Source of the DNA: Catenulisporales bacterium
Lineage (GTDB): Bacteria; Actinomycetota; Actinomycetes; Streptomycetales; Catenulisporaceae
Reading direction: 5' to 3'
Assembly (NCBI GenBank): GCA_019510485.1
Contig: JAEKKI010000157.1
Location: 1 to 37,596, forward strand
Length of the DNA: 37,596 nucleotides
Below, piece after piece: positions 8,994 to 17,638 of this stretch (its first letter is position 1; every line of letters begins with the position of its first letter). The notes beneath the pieces were generated by a model, which did no database searches, was not told the origin of the DNA, and was given only the letters and a program-made list of their open reading frames with translations. The translations under genes and the position numbers were made by a program.

Positions 8994-9022
8994 GCCCCGG
9001 CGCTATGCGACAGCGCCGGGGC
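8994..9022. terminator. bidirectional terminator hairpin between convergent genes
   Basis: A perfect 11-bp stem (GCCCCGGCGCT and its complement) with a 7-base loop. It contains the stop codon of the TRIC gene (9003-9005) in its left arm and loop, and lies 50 bases after the membrane protein gene. Confidence 0.6.
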
Positions 9023-9692
9023 GCGGCGCGTGCCAGTCCTTCCACACCGCGACAAGGCGCACCGCCGCCGTCAAGAACACCGAGACGACGGATGCGGGAT
9101 ATCCCTGAACCACGAAACCGTGCCGCTCGATCTCCGCGAACAGCAGCCCGCCCAGGAACGCCGGAACCGCATACAGCTCGCGCTGTAACACCAGCGGCAC
9201 CTCGTTGACCAACACATCGCGGAGCACACCGCCGCCGGTCGCCGTGACCGTGCCCAACAGCGCCGCCTGGAAGACCGGCAGATGGTAGTCCAACGCTTTG
9301 AGCGTGCCGGAAACCGCGAACAAGCCCAGGGTGAGGGCGTCGGCGACCACTGCGATGCGGTCGAAGCGGACGGCGCGGGCAGCCCGGATGCGGACCTCCT
9401 CCATCGCCGATCTCAGCTTGGAATCACTCGTCTGGCGGTTTGTGAGCACCAAAACCACCGACGTGGCCGCCAGCGCGACGGCGAAGTACCGCCAGTCCGA
9501 GATGGCCGCCACCGGGGTCGCGCCGATCAGCGCGTCGCGCGTCATCCCCCCTCCGAGTGATGACGCGACGGCGATCACCAAGATGCCCACAAGGTCCAAA
9601 CCCTTGCGCAGACCGACGAAAGCACCCGCGACCGCCGCCGCGAAGACCCCGAGAAGATCCAGAAGAACCGGAAGATGAGGATTGGCGACCAT
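9003..9692 (-). CDS. TRIC-type cation channel family protein (UPF0126/YicG-like)
   Basis: A 229-residue membrane protein with about seven hydrophobic segments in two internally repeated halves. Each half carries the family glycine motif: GGGMTRD at 47-53 and GGGVLRD near 147-153. This is the prokaryotic trimeric intracellular cation channel (TRIC) fold, formerly UPF0126, whose members conduct monovalent cations such as K+ across the inner membrane. The tandem duplication and both motifs are intact and length is normal. It stands alone, divergent from sepH over a 204-bp gap and convergent with the sigma/anti-sigma pair. The terminator hairpin overlaps its last codons. The physiological role in actinomycetes is not established. 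Confidence 0.9.
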   Translation of the reverse strand: MVANPHLPVLLDLLGVFAAAVAGAFVGLRKGLDLVGILVIAVASSLGGGMTRDALIGATPVAAISDWRYFAVALAATSVVLVLTNRQTSDSKLRSAMEEVRIRAARAVRFDRIAVVADALTLGLFAVSGTLKALDYHLPVFQAALLGTVTATGGGVLRDVLVNEVPLVLQRELYAVPAFLGGLLFAEIERHGFVVQGYPASVVSVFLTAAVRLVAVWKDWHAPRPGAVA

Positions 9693-9896
9693 GATGGATG
9701 GGAATGTACCCCGTTCAAAGGCGGGATGAGTGATCTCGCGGGGGGATCACGCAGCTGATATCCCACAACTGGACGGCCTACCACAAATGACCGACAACCC
9801 TTGCTGTCCGGGCGACCTCATCCGTTTCCCGTACCCGATCGGCGTGTCGATGCAGTACGGTCTAGCTGGCAGCACTCGTCGGAAGGAGGACCGCTC

Positions 9897-11144
9897 GTGA
9901 CTGAGCTCCGCGTCATGGCCGTCACCAGCGACGGTTCACGACTTGTGCTGCGGTCCTCCGATGGCCAGGAGTTCCACCTGACCATCGACGAGCGGCTGCG
10001 GGCCGCGGTGCGCGGCGACCGGGCCCGGTTGGGCCAGATCGAGATAGAGGCCGAGGGGCAGCTGCGCCCGCGGGACATCCAGTCTCGCATCCGCGCCGGC
10101 GCCACCGCACAGGAGGTGGCCGACGCGTGCGGCATCTCCGTGGAGCGCATCCGCCGCTTCGAGGGCCCGATCCTGGCCGAGCGCGCGTTCATGGCCGAGA
10201 AGGCGCAGAACACGCAGGTGCGCCGGCAAGGCGAGAGCCACGGGCAGAAGCTGGGCGAGGTCGTCGCCGAGCGGCTGACCAAGCGCGGTGCCGAGGACGG
10301 CGCCGCGGTGCGCTGGGACTCCTGGCGGCGCGAGGACGGCACCTGGACCGTGCAGGCCGTCTACAAGATCTCCGGCGAGACGTACGAGGCGCTGTGGGGC
10401 TTCGACCCGCCGCGCCGGCTGGTGACGCCCGAGGACGACGAGGCGCGCCTGCTGTCCTCGGACGCGGCGAGCCTGGCCTCGGCCGAGCCGATGTTCCCGT
10501 TCGCCGCGGCCTCCGTGCTCTCCGGCGGCACCGTCGTGCCCGGCCCGGTGCCCAGCTCCAACGGCTCCTCGGCCGGCGGCTCGCTGGTGCATCTGGAGGC
10601 GCGGCGGCGAAATGCCGACAGTGCCAACTCGGGCGGTTCGACGGGCGGCAACTCGGCCACCGCCCTGGAGCGGGAACGCGAACGGGAGCGGGACCGCGAA
10701 CGGGCCGCCGCCGAGCGGACCGCCTCGGTGGAGCGGCATCCGTCCTCCATGCCGTCGTCGGCCTCTGCTTCGGCTTCCGCCTCGGCCGCCGCCGGAAACG
10801 CGATGAACAGCTCGCTGACCGGTTCGGCGAGCCTGCCCGGACCGACGCAGAGCCCGGAGGAGGACTTCGACTTCCTCGACGGCGCGGACACCCGGGCCCC
10901 GGCGCCGATCGCCGCGGTGGCCGGGCAGTCCGCCGGGTCGGCGTTCGACGACGCGATCTTCGGCCCGCGCACCACCACCCCGCACCGGGAGCGCATGGTC
11001 GGCACCACCGACCGGCAGGCCGAGGCCGACGGTGTGCGGCCGGGCCGGCGGGCCACGGTGCCGTCCTGGGACGAGATCGTTTTCGGCTCGCGGCGCGGCA
11101 AGCAGAAAGGGCCGGGCCAGGGCCAGGGCCCCGGCCGGGACTGA
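9897..11144 (+). CDS. sepH: septation protein SepH (DUF3071)
   Basis: SepH stimulates FtsZ assembly during sporulation septation in Streptomyces. 415 residues from GTG 9897, chosen because GGAAGGAGG lies just upstream and the product then begins TELRVMAVTSDGSRLVLRS, the expected DUF3071 start. The conserved N-terminal domain (about 1-170) includes a helix-turn-helix-like segment (TAQEVADACGISVERIRRFE, 70-89). The middle is low complexity, with an Arg/Glu run (LERERERERDRERAAAERT) and an SASASAS run. The C-terminus keeps two short conserved motifs, FDDAIFGPR and WDEIVFGSRR. Monocistronic, with a terminator after it. A TACGGT element near 9857 could be a -10, but no -35 is evident. Confidence 0.93.
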   Translation: MTELRVMAVTSDGSRLVLRSSDGQEFHLTIDERLRAAVRGDRARLGQIEIEAEGQLRPRDIQSRIRAGATAQEVADACGISVERIRRFEGPILAERAFMAEKAQNTQVRRQGESHGQKLGEVVAERLTKRGAEDGAAVRWDSWRREDGTWTVQAVYKISGETYEALWGFDPPRRLVTPEDDEARLLSSDAASLASAEPMFPFAAASVLSGGTVVPGPVPSSNGSSAGGSLVHLEARRRNADSANSGGSTGGNSATALERERERERDRERAAAERTASVERHPSSMPSSASASASASAAAGNAMNSSLTGSASLPGPTQSPEEDFDFLDGADTRAPAPIAAVAGQSAGSAFDDAIFGPRTTTPHRERMVGTTDRQAEADGVRPGRRATVPSWDEIVFGSRRGKQKGPGQGQGPGRD

Positions 11145-11168
11145 TCGGCGAAGTCTGATGGCATGTCA

Positions 11169-11201
11169 GTGGCCTGGTCTCGGAAGCTGAGACCAGGCCA
11201 C
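11169..11201 (+). terminator. sepH terminator
   Basis: Perfect 13-bp inverted repeat (GTGGCCTGGTCTC and its complement) with a 7-base loop, 25 bases after the sepH stop. Confidence 0.75.
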
Positions 11202-11255
11202 TTCTCCGTCACTGGCTTTAGGCGTGGCCCGCGATGGTGTGATCGACTTTTCGTC

Positions 11256-11714
11256 ATGGAAACCACGCGCGAGGACGGTCTGTTCATCAGCGACGATCCG
11301 GCTCTGGTCGACCGCGACAAGGTGTATCGCTGGATCGCCGAGGAGTCGTGGTGGGGATTGGGCCGCCCGCGCGAGCGCGTCGAGCGCTCGATCGACGGCT
11401 CGCGCGCCTACGGCGTCTACGCCGACCGCGAGACGATGGTCGGCCTGGCCCGGGTGATCACCGACCACGCGACCTTCGCGTACTTCTGCGACGTGTACGT
11501 CGACGAGGCGTATCGCGGCAAGGGCGTCGGGCCCTGGCTGACCGCCGAGATCGTGGCCGATCTGAAGGCGATCGGCATCAACCGGTTCCTGCTGGCCACC
11601 AAGGACAAGCACTCGACGTATGCCAAGGCCGGCTTCTATCCGGTGGAGCGGCCGCAGGTCTGGATGGAGATCGACGAGCGGCCGACCAAGCCGGGGCCGG
11701 TGGATGAGGACTGA
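11256..11714 (+). CDS. GNAT family N-acetyltransferase
   Basis: A 152-residue single-domain GNAT. The acetyl-CoA pyrophosphate-binding loop is YRGKGVGPWL (motif A, Q/R-x-x-G-x-G), preceded by the beta-4 strand FAYFCDVYVDEA. The C-terminal STYAKAGFYPVERPQ block is typical of the common small GNAT group. Substrate unknown. ATG 11256 is chosen because the earlier in-frame ATG at 11163 would place coding sequence across the sepH terminator and adds a basic tail foreign to the family. No clear ribosome binding site precedes ATG 11256. It converges with the Eis-like gene, nine bases between stops, and no terminator is evident there. Confidence 0.88.
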   Translation: METTREDGLFISDDPALVDRDKVYRWIAEESWWGLGRPRERVERSIDGSRAYGVYADRETMVGLARVITDHATFAYFCDVYVDEAYRGKGVGPWLTAEIVADLKAIGINRFLLATKDKHSTYAKAGFYPVERPQVWMEIDERPTKPGPVDED

Positions 11715-11723
11715 CACGGGGCT

Positions 11724-12962
11724 CTAGAACCACGTCGCGCAGAACGGCGGGATCGCGGTCTTGAACATCCGGTCGGCGACCGCCAGCGCGCCGGGCCGCT
11801 CCTCGCTGAGCGCGCCGGCCCCGGCCAGCGCCGTGGCGGCGTGGTGGCCGAAATACAGCGCGCCGAGGGTCTGCACCGGCAGCGTCAGGTCGGCGGCCTC
11901 GGTGGTGCGCTTGACGGTGGCGCCGCCGGGGCCGCCTTCGAGGGCGTACACCCCGCCGGCGTAGCCCGCCGGGTCCGTGACGGCCAGGACCAGCCGGCCC
12001 TCGCCCTCGTAGGTGCGCGCCGACAGCGCCGCCGGGGCGTCGAGCACCCGGGCCCAGAGCACGTCGTAGCGGTCGATCTGCCGGGCGTGGCGCGGGTTGG
12101 CCATCAGGTGGCGCCACGACTCGTAAACGGGGAACTTCAGCACCTCGAACGTGCTGATCCAGTCCTGCTCCCACAGGAACTGGAGCAGCCGGATCCGGGC
12201 CACCTCGTCCTCCGCGTCGATCCGGGCCTCGGCGGAGCCGCTCGGGACGAAGCCGTACCAATGGTCTTCGTCGGCCACCGTGTATTTCATGGAGCCGCGC
12301 GGGGTTCCGGACTCGTCGCGGTAGAGCACGAACAGGGAGTCCTTGTCGGTCGGCTTGCCGTCGTGGGTGAGCAGTCCCGCGTCGCGCTCATGCCACTGGT
12401 TGCGCCGCTCGATCGCGCCTGGCGTCGTCGCGCGCAGGCGGTCGTAGAGGGCGGGCGTCTCCTGGGCCCACTCCGACCCGGAGACGAACTCCACGGTGCC
12501 GGGCAGCGGCCGGGCGATCGCGCAGTGCTTGCTGTCGAACCGGTAGCGCGTCTCGTCGGCGGCGTGGCCGTAGCCGTAGCGGCCGTAGATGGGCCACTCG
12601 GCCGGTATCAGGATCGACAGAGGCTCACCGGCCTCCACCGACTGCTTCAGCCCCTTGGCCATCATCGAGGACAGGATGCCGCGCCGGCGGTGGGTCTGCG
12701 CCACGCCGACCGCCGTCACGGCTCCGGTCGGCACCGAGGCCCCGCCGGGCACGGTGACCCGGTTGCCGTGGTTGCCGAAGGTGCCGACGATGCGTGAGCC
12801 GTCGTAGGCGCCGATGACGCGGCCGGCGGCGATCTGGTCGGCGAAGACCCCGCGGCGGAACGGCCCCTGGCCGCGATTGCCGGGCTGCAGGAAACCGACC
12901 CACATCGCGTCGGAGAAGTCGTCGTAGTCGGACTCGGTGACGACCTTGATCTCAATGGGCAT
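11724..12962 (-). CDS. Eis-like GNAT N-acetyltransferase
   Basis: A 412-residue protein of the Eis family: N-terminal GNAT domain, second GNAT-like domain, and C-terminal sterol-carrier-protein-like domain. The acetyl-CoA loop is VGVAQTHRRRGILSSMM (about 85-101). Tyr126 in PIYGRYGYG corresponds to the general acid of mycobacterial Eis. The chain ends FCATWF, so the terminal carboxylate used by Eis as a base is preserved. Mycobacterial Eis multi-acetylates aminoglycosides and some proteins; the natural substrate here is unknown. The upstream strand has TAGCCT six bases before ATG 12962, which could mean a leaderless transcript, but no -35 partner is seen. It lies 75 bases downstream of efeB on the same strand. 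Confidence 0.9.
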   Translation of the reverse strand: MPIEIKVVTESDYDDFSDAMWVGFLQPGNRGQGPFRRGVFADQIAAGRVIGAYDGSRIVGTFGNHGNRVTVPGGASVPTGAVTAVGVAQTHRRRGILSSMMAKGLKQSVEAGEPLSILIPAEWPIYGRYGYGHAADETRYRFDSKHCAIARPLPGTVEFVSGSEWAQETPALYDRLRATTPGAIERRNQWHERDAGLLTHDGKPTDKDSLFVLYRDESGTPRGSMKYTVADEDHWYGFVPSGSAEARIDAEDEVARIRLLQFLWEQDWISTFEVLKFPVYESWRHLMANPRHARQIDRYDVLWARVLDAPAALSARTYEGEGRLVLAVTDPAGYAGGVYALEGGPGGATVKRTTEAADLTLPVQTLGALYFGHHAATALAGAGALSEERPGALAVADRMFKTAIPPFCATWF

Positions 12963-13037
12963 CCGCCCAGGCTATGCGGGCGTCGGCGGGGGCTGCCACT
13001 CATTTAGCGGCCCGCCGGCGTCGCCGGGCGCCCGGGC

Positions 13038-14363
13038 TCAGGCCAGCAGCCCGCTGCCGAAGTAGTCCGAGGCGTCCCTCACCCCGGGCAGCACGAAGAA
13101 GTACCCGCCGCCGACCGGCGAGATGTAGTCCACCAGCGGCTCGTCGACGAGCTTGGTCTGCACGAACTCGAACTGCCGCTGGATGTCCTGCTGGTAGCAC
13201 ACGAACGCCAGCCCCATGTCCAGGTCGCCGACGCTGTCGAAGCCGCGGTCGTAGTTGTAGCCGCGGCGCAGGATCCGGTTCCGGTCGGTCTCCGGGGTGC
13301 GCGGGTTGGCCAGCCGGATGTGCGCGTCCAGCGGGATGGAGCCGCCCTTGGGGTCCTTGGCGTACTGCGGGATGTCGGTCTGCGCGGCGCCGTCCAGCGG
13401 CGCGCCGGTGTCGCGGCGGCGGCCGATCATCTTCTCCTGCTCCAGCAGGCTGACCCGGTCCCAGAACTCGACCAGCATCCGGATGCGCCGTACCACCTGG
13501 TACGTGCCGCCGGCCGTCCACGCCGGCTCCGGCGCGCCGGGCTGGACCCACACCAGGTAGTCGTACTCGTGGCCGGTGGAGGGGTTGGCGATGCCGTCGT
13601 GGAAGCCGAGCAGGTTGCGCTGGGCGCCGGCGGGCCGCGGGTCGTTGGCCCAGCCGTCGATGCGGTACTTCAGCTGCATCCCGGCGCGGGTGTGCTTGGC
13701 GATGTCGCGGATCGCGTGGATCACCGTGTCCTGACTGTCGGCGCAGATCTGGAGCGACAGGTCGCCGTGGCACTCGGCCTGGTTCAGGTTGTCGTTCGGG
13801 AACGTCTTCATCGGCGTCAGGCGCGCGGGCTTCTTGTCGGCCAGGCCGAAGCGGCCGTCGAACAGCGAGGCGCCGACCCCGAGGGTGACGGTCAGGCCGT
13901 CGGCGGGCACCGCGGGCCCGAGGATGCCGTTGTCCGACGGCGGCGCGCCGACGCCGAGGTCCGGCGGGGTGCCGCCGGCGGTGAGGAAGCGGGCCCGCTC
14001 GGTGAGGGTCTGGAAGAGCTTGGCCAGCTCGCCCTTGTCGGTGGCGGTGACATCGAAGACGGCGAGGGTCAGGTGCTTCTGCGCCGGGGTGGTGACGCCC
14101 TGCTGGTGCGCGCCGTGGAAGGGCAGGGCGCGGCCGGCCGCGCCGCCGGCGGGGGAACTCGGCTCGGCGTCGGCGGCGGCCTTGGTCATCGCGAAGCCGG
14201 TGCCGCCGATGACGGCTGCTCCGGTGACGCCTGCCGCCGCTCCCTTGAGCATCGTGCGGCGGGCGAAGCCGGCGTGGTCGAAGGGGCAGGTGGCGGGCTG
14301 GGACGCGGTGGCGGCCGGCGCGGCGGTGTCGGCAGCGGGCTGATTCTGGTTCTGCTCGGTCAT
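13038..14363 (-). CDS. efeB: EfeB, Tat-exported DyP-type haem peroxidase of the iron-uptake system
   Basis: A 441-residue dye-decolourising-type peroxidase that serves the EfeUOB ferrous-iron uptake system outside the membrane. The Tat signal has the twin arginine at 35-36 (FARRTMLKG) followed by a hydrophobic core ([13 protein letters not shown]). The catalytic block GFHDGIANP at 253-261 holds the distal Asp256. Proximal haem ligand candidate is His348 ([10 protein letters not shown]), and the distal Arg lies in [14 protein letters not shown] (361-374). Length and motif order fit EfeB/DyP class A. It follows the fused efeUO gene by 56 bases on the same strand, so it is probably co-transcribed under the same iron-responsive promoter. 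All key residues are present. Confidence 0.93.
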   Translation of the reverse strand: MTEQNQNQPAADTAAPAATASQPATCPFDHAGFARRTMLKGAAAGVTGAAVIGGTGFAMTKAAADAEPSSPAGGAAGRALPFHGAHQQGVTTPAQKHLTLAVFDVTATDKGELAKLFQTLTERARFLTAGGTPPDLGVGAPPSDNGILGPAVPADGLTVTLGVGASLFDGRFGLADKKPARLTPMKTFPNDNLNQAECHGDLSLQICADSQDTVIHAIRDIAKHTRAGMQLKYRIDGWANDPRPAGAQRNLLGFHDGIANPSTGHEYDYLVWVQPGAPEPAWTAGGTYQVVRRIRMLVEFWDRVSLLEQEKMIGRRRDTGAPLDGAAQTDIPQYAKDPKGGSIPLDAHIRLANPRTPETDRNRILRRGYNYDRGFDSVGDLDMGLAFVCYQQDIQRQFEFVQTKLVDEPLVDYISPVGGGYFFVLPGVRDASDYFGSGLLA

Positions 14364-14419
14364 CTCAAAGCACAGCTTTCGTCTACGGAGTCGGCGGGGG
14401 CGAGGCAGTCAGGCGTCGC

Positions 14420-16561
14420 TCACGTCGCCTTCCGGATCTCCAGCAGGTCCGGCACCACAGACAGCCGCTCCAGCAGCTCCCCCAGCGTGCCGTTCAGCTT
14501 CTGCCGGTCCGCCGGGGCCAGCTTGTCCGCCGGCGTCCAGCTGCCGTCCGGCTGCTTGGCCGCGTTCACCACGGCGCCGAAGCGGTCCAGCCAGGAGTCG
14601 ATCTGCGCCAGGGCCCGCGGATCGCGCGCCTGGACCAGGGGGCGGATCGTGTTCAGGACCACGCGGGTGCCGGCCAGGTTGGCCTCCGCGGTGGCCACGG
14701 TGCTGCCCGAGCCGTAGTCGGCATCGCCGGTCAGCTGGAACTGCAGCGTGTTCTCCAGGATCTCGTGGGAGCGCAGCGGCAGGTCGGCCGCGTCGAAGTC
14801 CAGCTTGGGCCAGTCGCCGATCAGACCGTGGACGTCGGCGTCGAGCTGGTCGGCGATCGGGGCCAGGTCCGCCGCCGGCTCGCCGTGCCAGAGGCCGTAT
14901 TCCAGGCGGTGGAAGCCGGTGAAGTCCTTGTCCTTCTCCTTGTCCGGCAGCCCGTCGGCGCGGCCGTCGATCTTGCCGTCCCAGTCCCCGAAGGTGCCGT
15001 ACGCGGCGCCGAGCCGGTTGTAGGCCAGGTGCGCGGTCAGCCAGTCCTTCTCGGCCGAGGCCCGGTCGCCGGAGTCCACGTCCTGCTTCAGCTTGGCGGT
15101 GTGGCCGGCCAATTCGTCGAGCTTGTCGGTGACGTAGGAGCGGTACTGGTCCAGCGGTCCGTCCAGGTCCTTCTCGGAGACCGGCACGACCGCGGTCTTG
15201 GACGTCCCGGTGCCCGAGGCGCGCTTGGCCTCGGAGGTGACCGCGCCCTTGCCGTTCGGGACGCAGCGCCAGGCGTACGTCCCGGCGCCGAGCGTGGCGG
15301 TCAGCGGCCGGGTGGTGCCCGGGGCCAGGCCCTCGATCTCGCCGTAGACGGCGTTGGTCGCCGGGTCCAGCAGGTAGACCTCGGCGGGCACGTCGCCGGT
15401 GTTCTTCATCTGGAAGACGTGCTCGCCGGTGCTCAGGTCGCCGAAGCCCTCGCCGCAGGAGGCGGCCGAGACCTCGACGGTCTGGTCCGACTTGGCTGAG
15501 GAGGCCGGGCCGACGGCGATGATCACGGCCACCGCCGCCACCGCCGGCACCGCGACGACCGCGGTGCCCATGGCCCAGCGCGGGGCCGGCTTGCGCGGCG
15601 GGGCCGAGGGGGTCGAAGGCTTCGAAGGGGCCGAGGCGGCCGGGGTGTCCGCCGACTCGGCGGTGGGGAGCGGAGCCTGAGCCGTCGGGGCCGCCTCGGC
15701 GGTCTGGGGGGCCGGCACCGCCGCGGGCTTCGGCGCGGCGGCCGGCCGCAGGTAGAAGAACAGCACCGGCGCCAGGTAGGCCAGATATCCGGCCACAGAC
15801 AGCCATGTCATCTTCGGCGTCAGGTTCAGCGTCCCGGCCACCAGCGTGGAGTACCAGGCGTTGGGATCGATGTGCGCGCTCAGGTCCCAGGCGTAGGACG
15901 TGAAGCCGCCCACCACACCGCTCTCTTGCAAGTCCTGCAGGCCGTAGGCGGCCACGCCGGCGGCGATGACCACCAGCGCCAGGCCCGTGACCTTGAAGAA
16001 CTTCGCCAGGTTCAGCTTCAGGGCCCGGTGATAGAAGCCCCAGCACAGCAGCGTGGCGACCGCGATGCCGAACACCGCCCCGATCGCCGGACCGCTCTTC
16101 TCGTGCGCGGTCTGCGCCGTGGTCCACAGGAACAGCGACGTCTCCAGGCCCTCGCGCGCCACCGCGGCGAACGCCGTGAACACCAGCACCCCGGTACTGG
16201 CCCCGAGCGCGGCGGCCAGCTTGGCCTTCAGGTCCCCGGACATCGAGGCGCTGGCCCGGCGCATCCAGAACACCATCGTGGTCACGAAGCCGACGGCCAG
16301 CAGCGACAGCACGCCGCCGAACACGTCCTGCGCTTTGGGCGGCAGATGCGCCGAGGTGAAGGTGAGCACCGCGGCGAAGGACAGGCTCAGCCCGACGGCC
16401 GCGGCGATGCCCAGCCAGACCGGGCCGACCCGGTCTTTGCGACCGGCCTTGGCCAGGGCGGCGAGCAGGATGGAGACGACCAGCCCGGCCTCCAGCCCCT
16501 CTCGGAGTCCGATCAGGAAACTCGGGAAGGCATCTGTCAGCACCGCGCCCCGTCCCTTCAT
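14420..16561 (-). CDS. efeUO: EfeU-EfeO fusion: FTR1-type iron permease plus cupredoxin/imelysin iron-binding protein
   Basis: A 713-residue protein joining two normally separate subunits. Residues 1-272 are the EfeU/FTR1 permease with seven hydrophobic segments and both iron-binding motifs, REGLE at 20-24 and 136-140. A Pro/Ala/Ser linker (275-328) and an extra membrane segment (about 330-351) follow. Residues 360-455 are the EfeO cupredoxin-like domain (Cys369 and Cys433 may pair), and 465-713 is the imelysin/M75 domain with HRLEYGLWH at 551-559 (HxxE). The extra helix would place the EfeO part outside the cell, tethered to the channel. ATG 16561 follows GGACGAG; an internal GTG six codons on is an alternative. 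The same frame is open throughout, with no sign of assembly joining. Codon use is uniform across the junction. Confidence 0.92.
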   Translation of the reverse strand: MKGRGAVLTDAFPSFLIGLREGLEAGLVVSILLAALAKAGRKDRVGPVWLGIAAAVGLSLSFAAVLTFTSAHLPPKAQDVFGGVLSLLAVGFVTTMVFWMRRASASMSGDLKAKLAAALGASTGVLVFTAFAAVAREGLETSLFLWTTAQTAHEKSGPAIGAVFGIAVATLLCWGFYHRALKLNLAKFFKVTGLALVVIAAGVAAYGLQDLQESGVVGGFTSYAWDLSAHIDPNAWYSTLVAGTLNLTPKMTWLSVAGYLAYLAPVLFFYLRPAAAPKPAAVPAPQTAEAAPTAQAPLPTAESADTPAASAPSKPSTPSAPPRKPAPRWAMGTAVVAVPAVAAVAVIIAVGPASSAKSDQTVEVSAASCGEGFGDLSTGEHVFQMKNTGDVPAEVYLLDPATNAVYGEIEGLAPGTTRPLTATLGAGTYAWRCVPNGKGAVTSEAKRASGTGTSKTAVVPVSEKDLDGPLDQYRSYVTDKLDELAGHTAKLKQDVDSGDRASAEKDWLTAHLAYNRLGAAYGTFGDWDGKIDGRADGLPDKEKDKDFTGFHRLEYGLWHGEPAADLAPIADQLDADVHGLIGDWPKLDFDAADLPLRSHEILENTLQFQLTGDADYGSGSTVATAEANLAGTRVVLNTIRPLVQARDPRALAQIDSWLDRFGAVVNAAKQPDGSWTPADKLAPADRQKLNGTLGELLERLSVVPDLLEIRKAT

Positions 16562-16581
16562 TGCTCGCTCGTCCGTGGACG

Positions 16582-16617
16582 CTTAGGCATGCCTTACTGA
16601 AGTAAGGCATGCCTAAG
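16582..16617 (-). promoter_or_regulatory. 36-bp perfect palindrome, candidate DtxR/IdeR-type iron box
   Basis: Arms CTTAGGCATGCCTTACT and its exact complement flank a 2-base centre. Each arm contains a smaller near-palindrome (TTAGGCATGCCTTA), so two repressor dimers could bind. The outer TTAGG/CCTAA ends fit the DtxR/IdeR/DmdR family consensus. It overlaps the -10 and the predicted start of the efe promoter. Confidence 0.75.
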
Positions 16618-16644
16618 TTATGGCCGGGCTCCGTGGCGAGTCAA
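16615..16644 (-). promoter_or_regulatory. efeUO promoter (-35 TTGACT, -10 TAACTT)
   Basis: TTGACT (16639-16644) and TAACTT (16615-16620) are 18 bases apart. The last three -10 bases lie at or in the edge of the iron-box palindrome, so repressor binding would exclude RNA polymerase. The leader would be about 45 bases. Confidence 0.7.
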
Positions 16645-16688
16645 CGTGGCGAGTGCGACGATCGGGTGATATGCGTCTCAGGAGTGAC

Positions 16689-17585
16689 TCAGGACTCGCC
16701 GGTGGCGACCGGGCGTGAGGGGTCGGATGCCCACCCGCTCCACGATCCCTCGTAGAGCGCGACGCTCTCCGGCGCGATCCCGGCCACGGCCATCGCCAGG
16801 ATCTCGTGCGTGGCGGTGACTCCGGAGCCGCAGTACACCGCGACGTCTTCGCCGTGCTCCGGTGTGACGCCGAGCTCTGCGAACCGCTCGGCCAGCGCCG
16901 CCCCGGTCTGGAACCGGCCGTCCGCGGCCAGATTGCCGGTGGTCGGCGCGGACCTCGCGCCGGGGACGTGGCCGGCCGCCGGGTCGATCGGCTCGGTCTC
17001 GCCGCGGTAGCGGGCTCCGGCGCGGGCGTCGAGCAGGACGCCCGCCGCGGCGACGGCGGCAGCGCCTTCGTGGTCGAGCACTGTGAAGATGCCCGGCACC
17101 CGGGACTCGAAGTCGCCCTCGGCCGCCGAGGTCTTCGGCTCGTCCTCCTGCACCGGATGCCCGGCGGCCCGCCACGCGGCGAAGCCGCCGTCCAGGACCC
17201 GCGCGTCCGGGTGGCCGTGGTGGCGCAGCAGCCACCAGGCGCGGGCGGCCTGGGTGCCGTCGCCGTCGTCGTACACCACCACCGGCAGGTCGGCGCGGAC
17301 CCCGGCCCGTCTCATGGCCGCGGCGAAATGCTCCGGATCCGGCAGCGGATGCCGGCCGCGCGGGCCGACCGGCGCGTCGGGGTGCTCGGCCAGATCCTCG
17401 TCGAGACTGATGTAGCGCGCGCCGGGGATGTGCCCCTGGAGATAGACGCCGTACCCGTATTCGCTCGGCTCGCCGAGCTTCCAGCGGATGTCCAGCAGGA
17501 TCGGCGCGGTGCCGCAGGCGACGTCGGCGGCGAGCTGGTCCACGCAGATAAGGGGTGAGGTCCTCGGTTGGCGCATGGGCGCCAT
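16689..17585 (-). CDS. thiosulfate/mercaptopyruvate sulfurtransferase (tandem rhodanese)
   Basis: A 298-residue two-domain rhodanese. The N-terminal domain (about 10-145) is catalytically dead, with Asp at the Cys position (VVVYDDGDGTQAARAWW). The C-terminal domain (about 165-290) has the active Cys252 in YCGSGVTATH, the CGSGVTA loop typical of thiosulfate sulfurtransferases rather than the CG(S/T)G(V/I)TA variants of pyruvate enzymes, although the two are hard to separate by sequence. It transfers sulfane sulfur to cyanide or thiols in the cytoplasm. ATG 17585 is preferred because AAGGGAGA lies upstream; ATG 17576 is the alternative. It follows the phosphodiesterase-like gene by 53 bases on the same strand. 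Confidence 0.92.
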   Translation of the reverse strand: MAPMRQPRTSPLICVDQLAADVACGTAPILLDIRWKLGEPSEYGYGVYLQGHIPGARYISLDEDLAEHPDAPVGPRGRHPLPDPEHFAAAMRRAGVRADLPVVVYDDGDGTQAARAWWLLRHHGHPDARVLDGGFAAWRAAGHPVQEDEPKTSAAEGDFESRVPGIFTVLDHEGAAAVAAAGVLLDARAGARYRGETEPIDPAAGHVPGARSAPTTGNLAADGRFQTGAALAERFAELGVTPEHGEDVAVYCGSGVTATHEILAMAVAGIAPESVALYEGSWSGWASDPSRPVATGES

Positions 17586-17638
17586 CCTGGCACCGATCTC
17601 CCTTGTGGAACCACCGGATCGGGTGCGTCTACGGAAGA

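Noticed and set aside
11163-11255. Earlier start for the small GNAT gene
   Set aside because: It would translate through the sepH terminator hairpin and add a basic tail not expected in the family.
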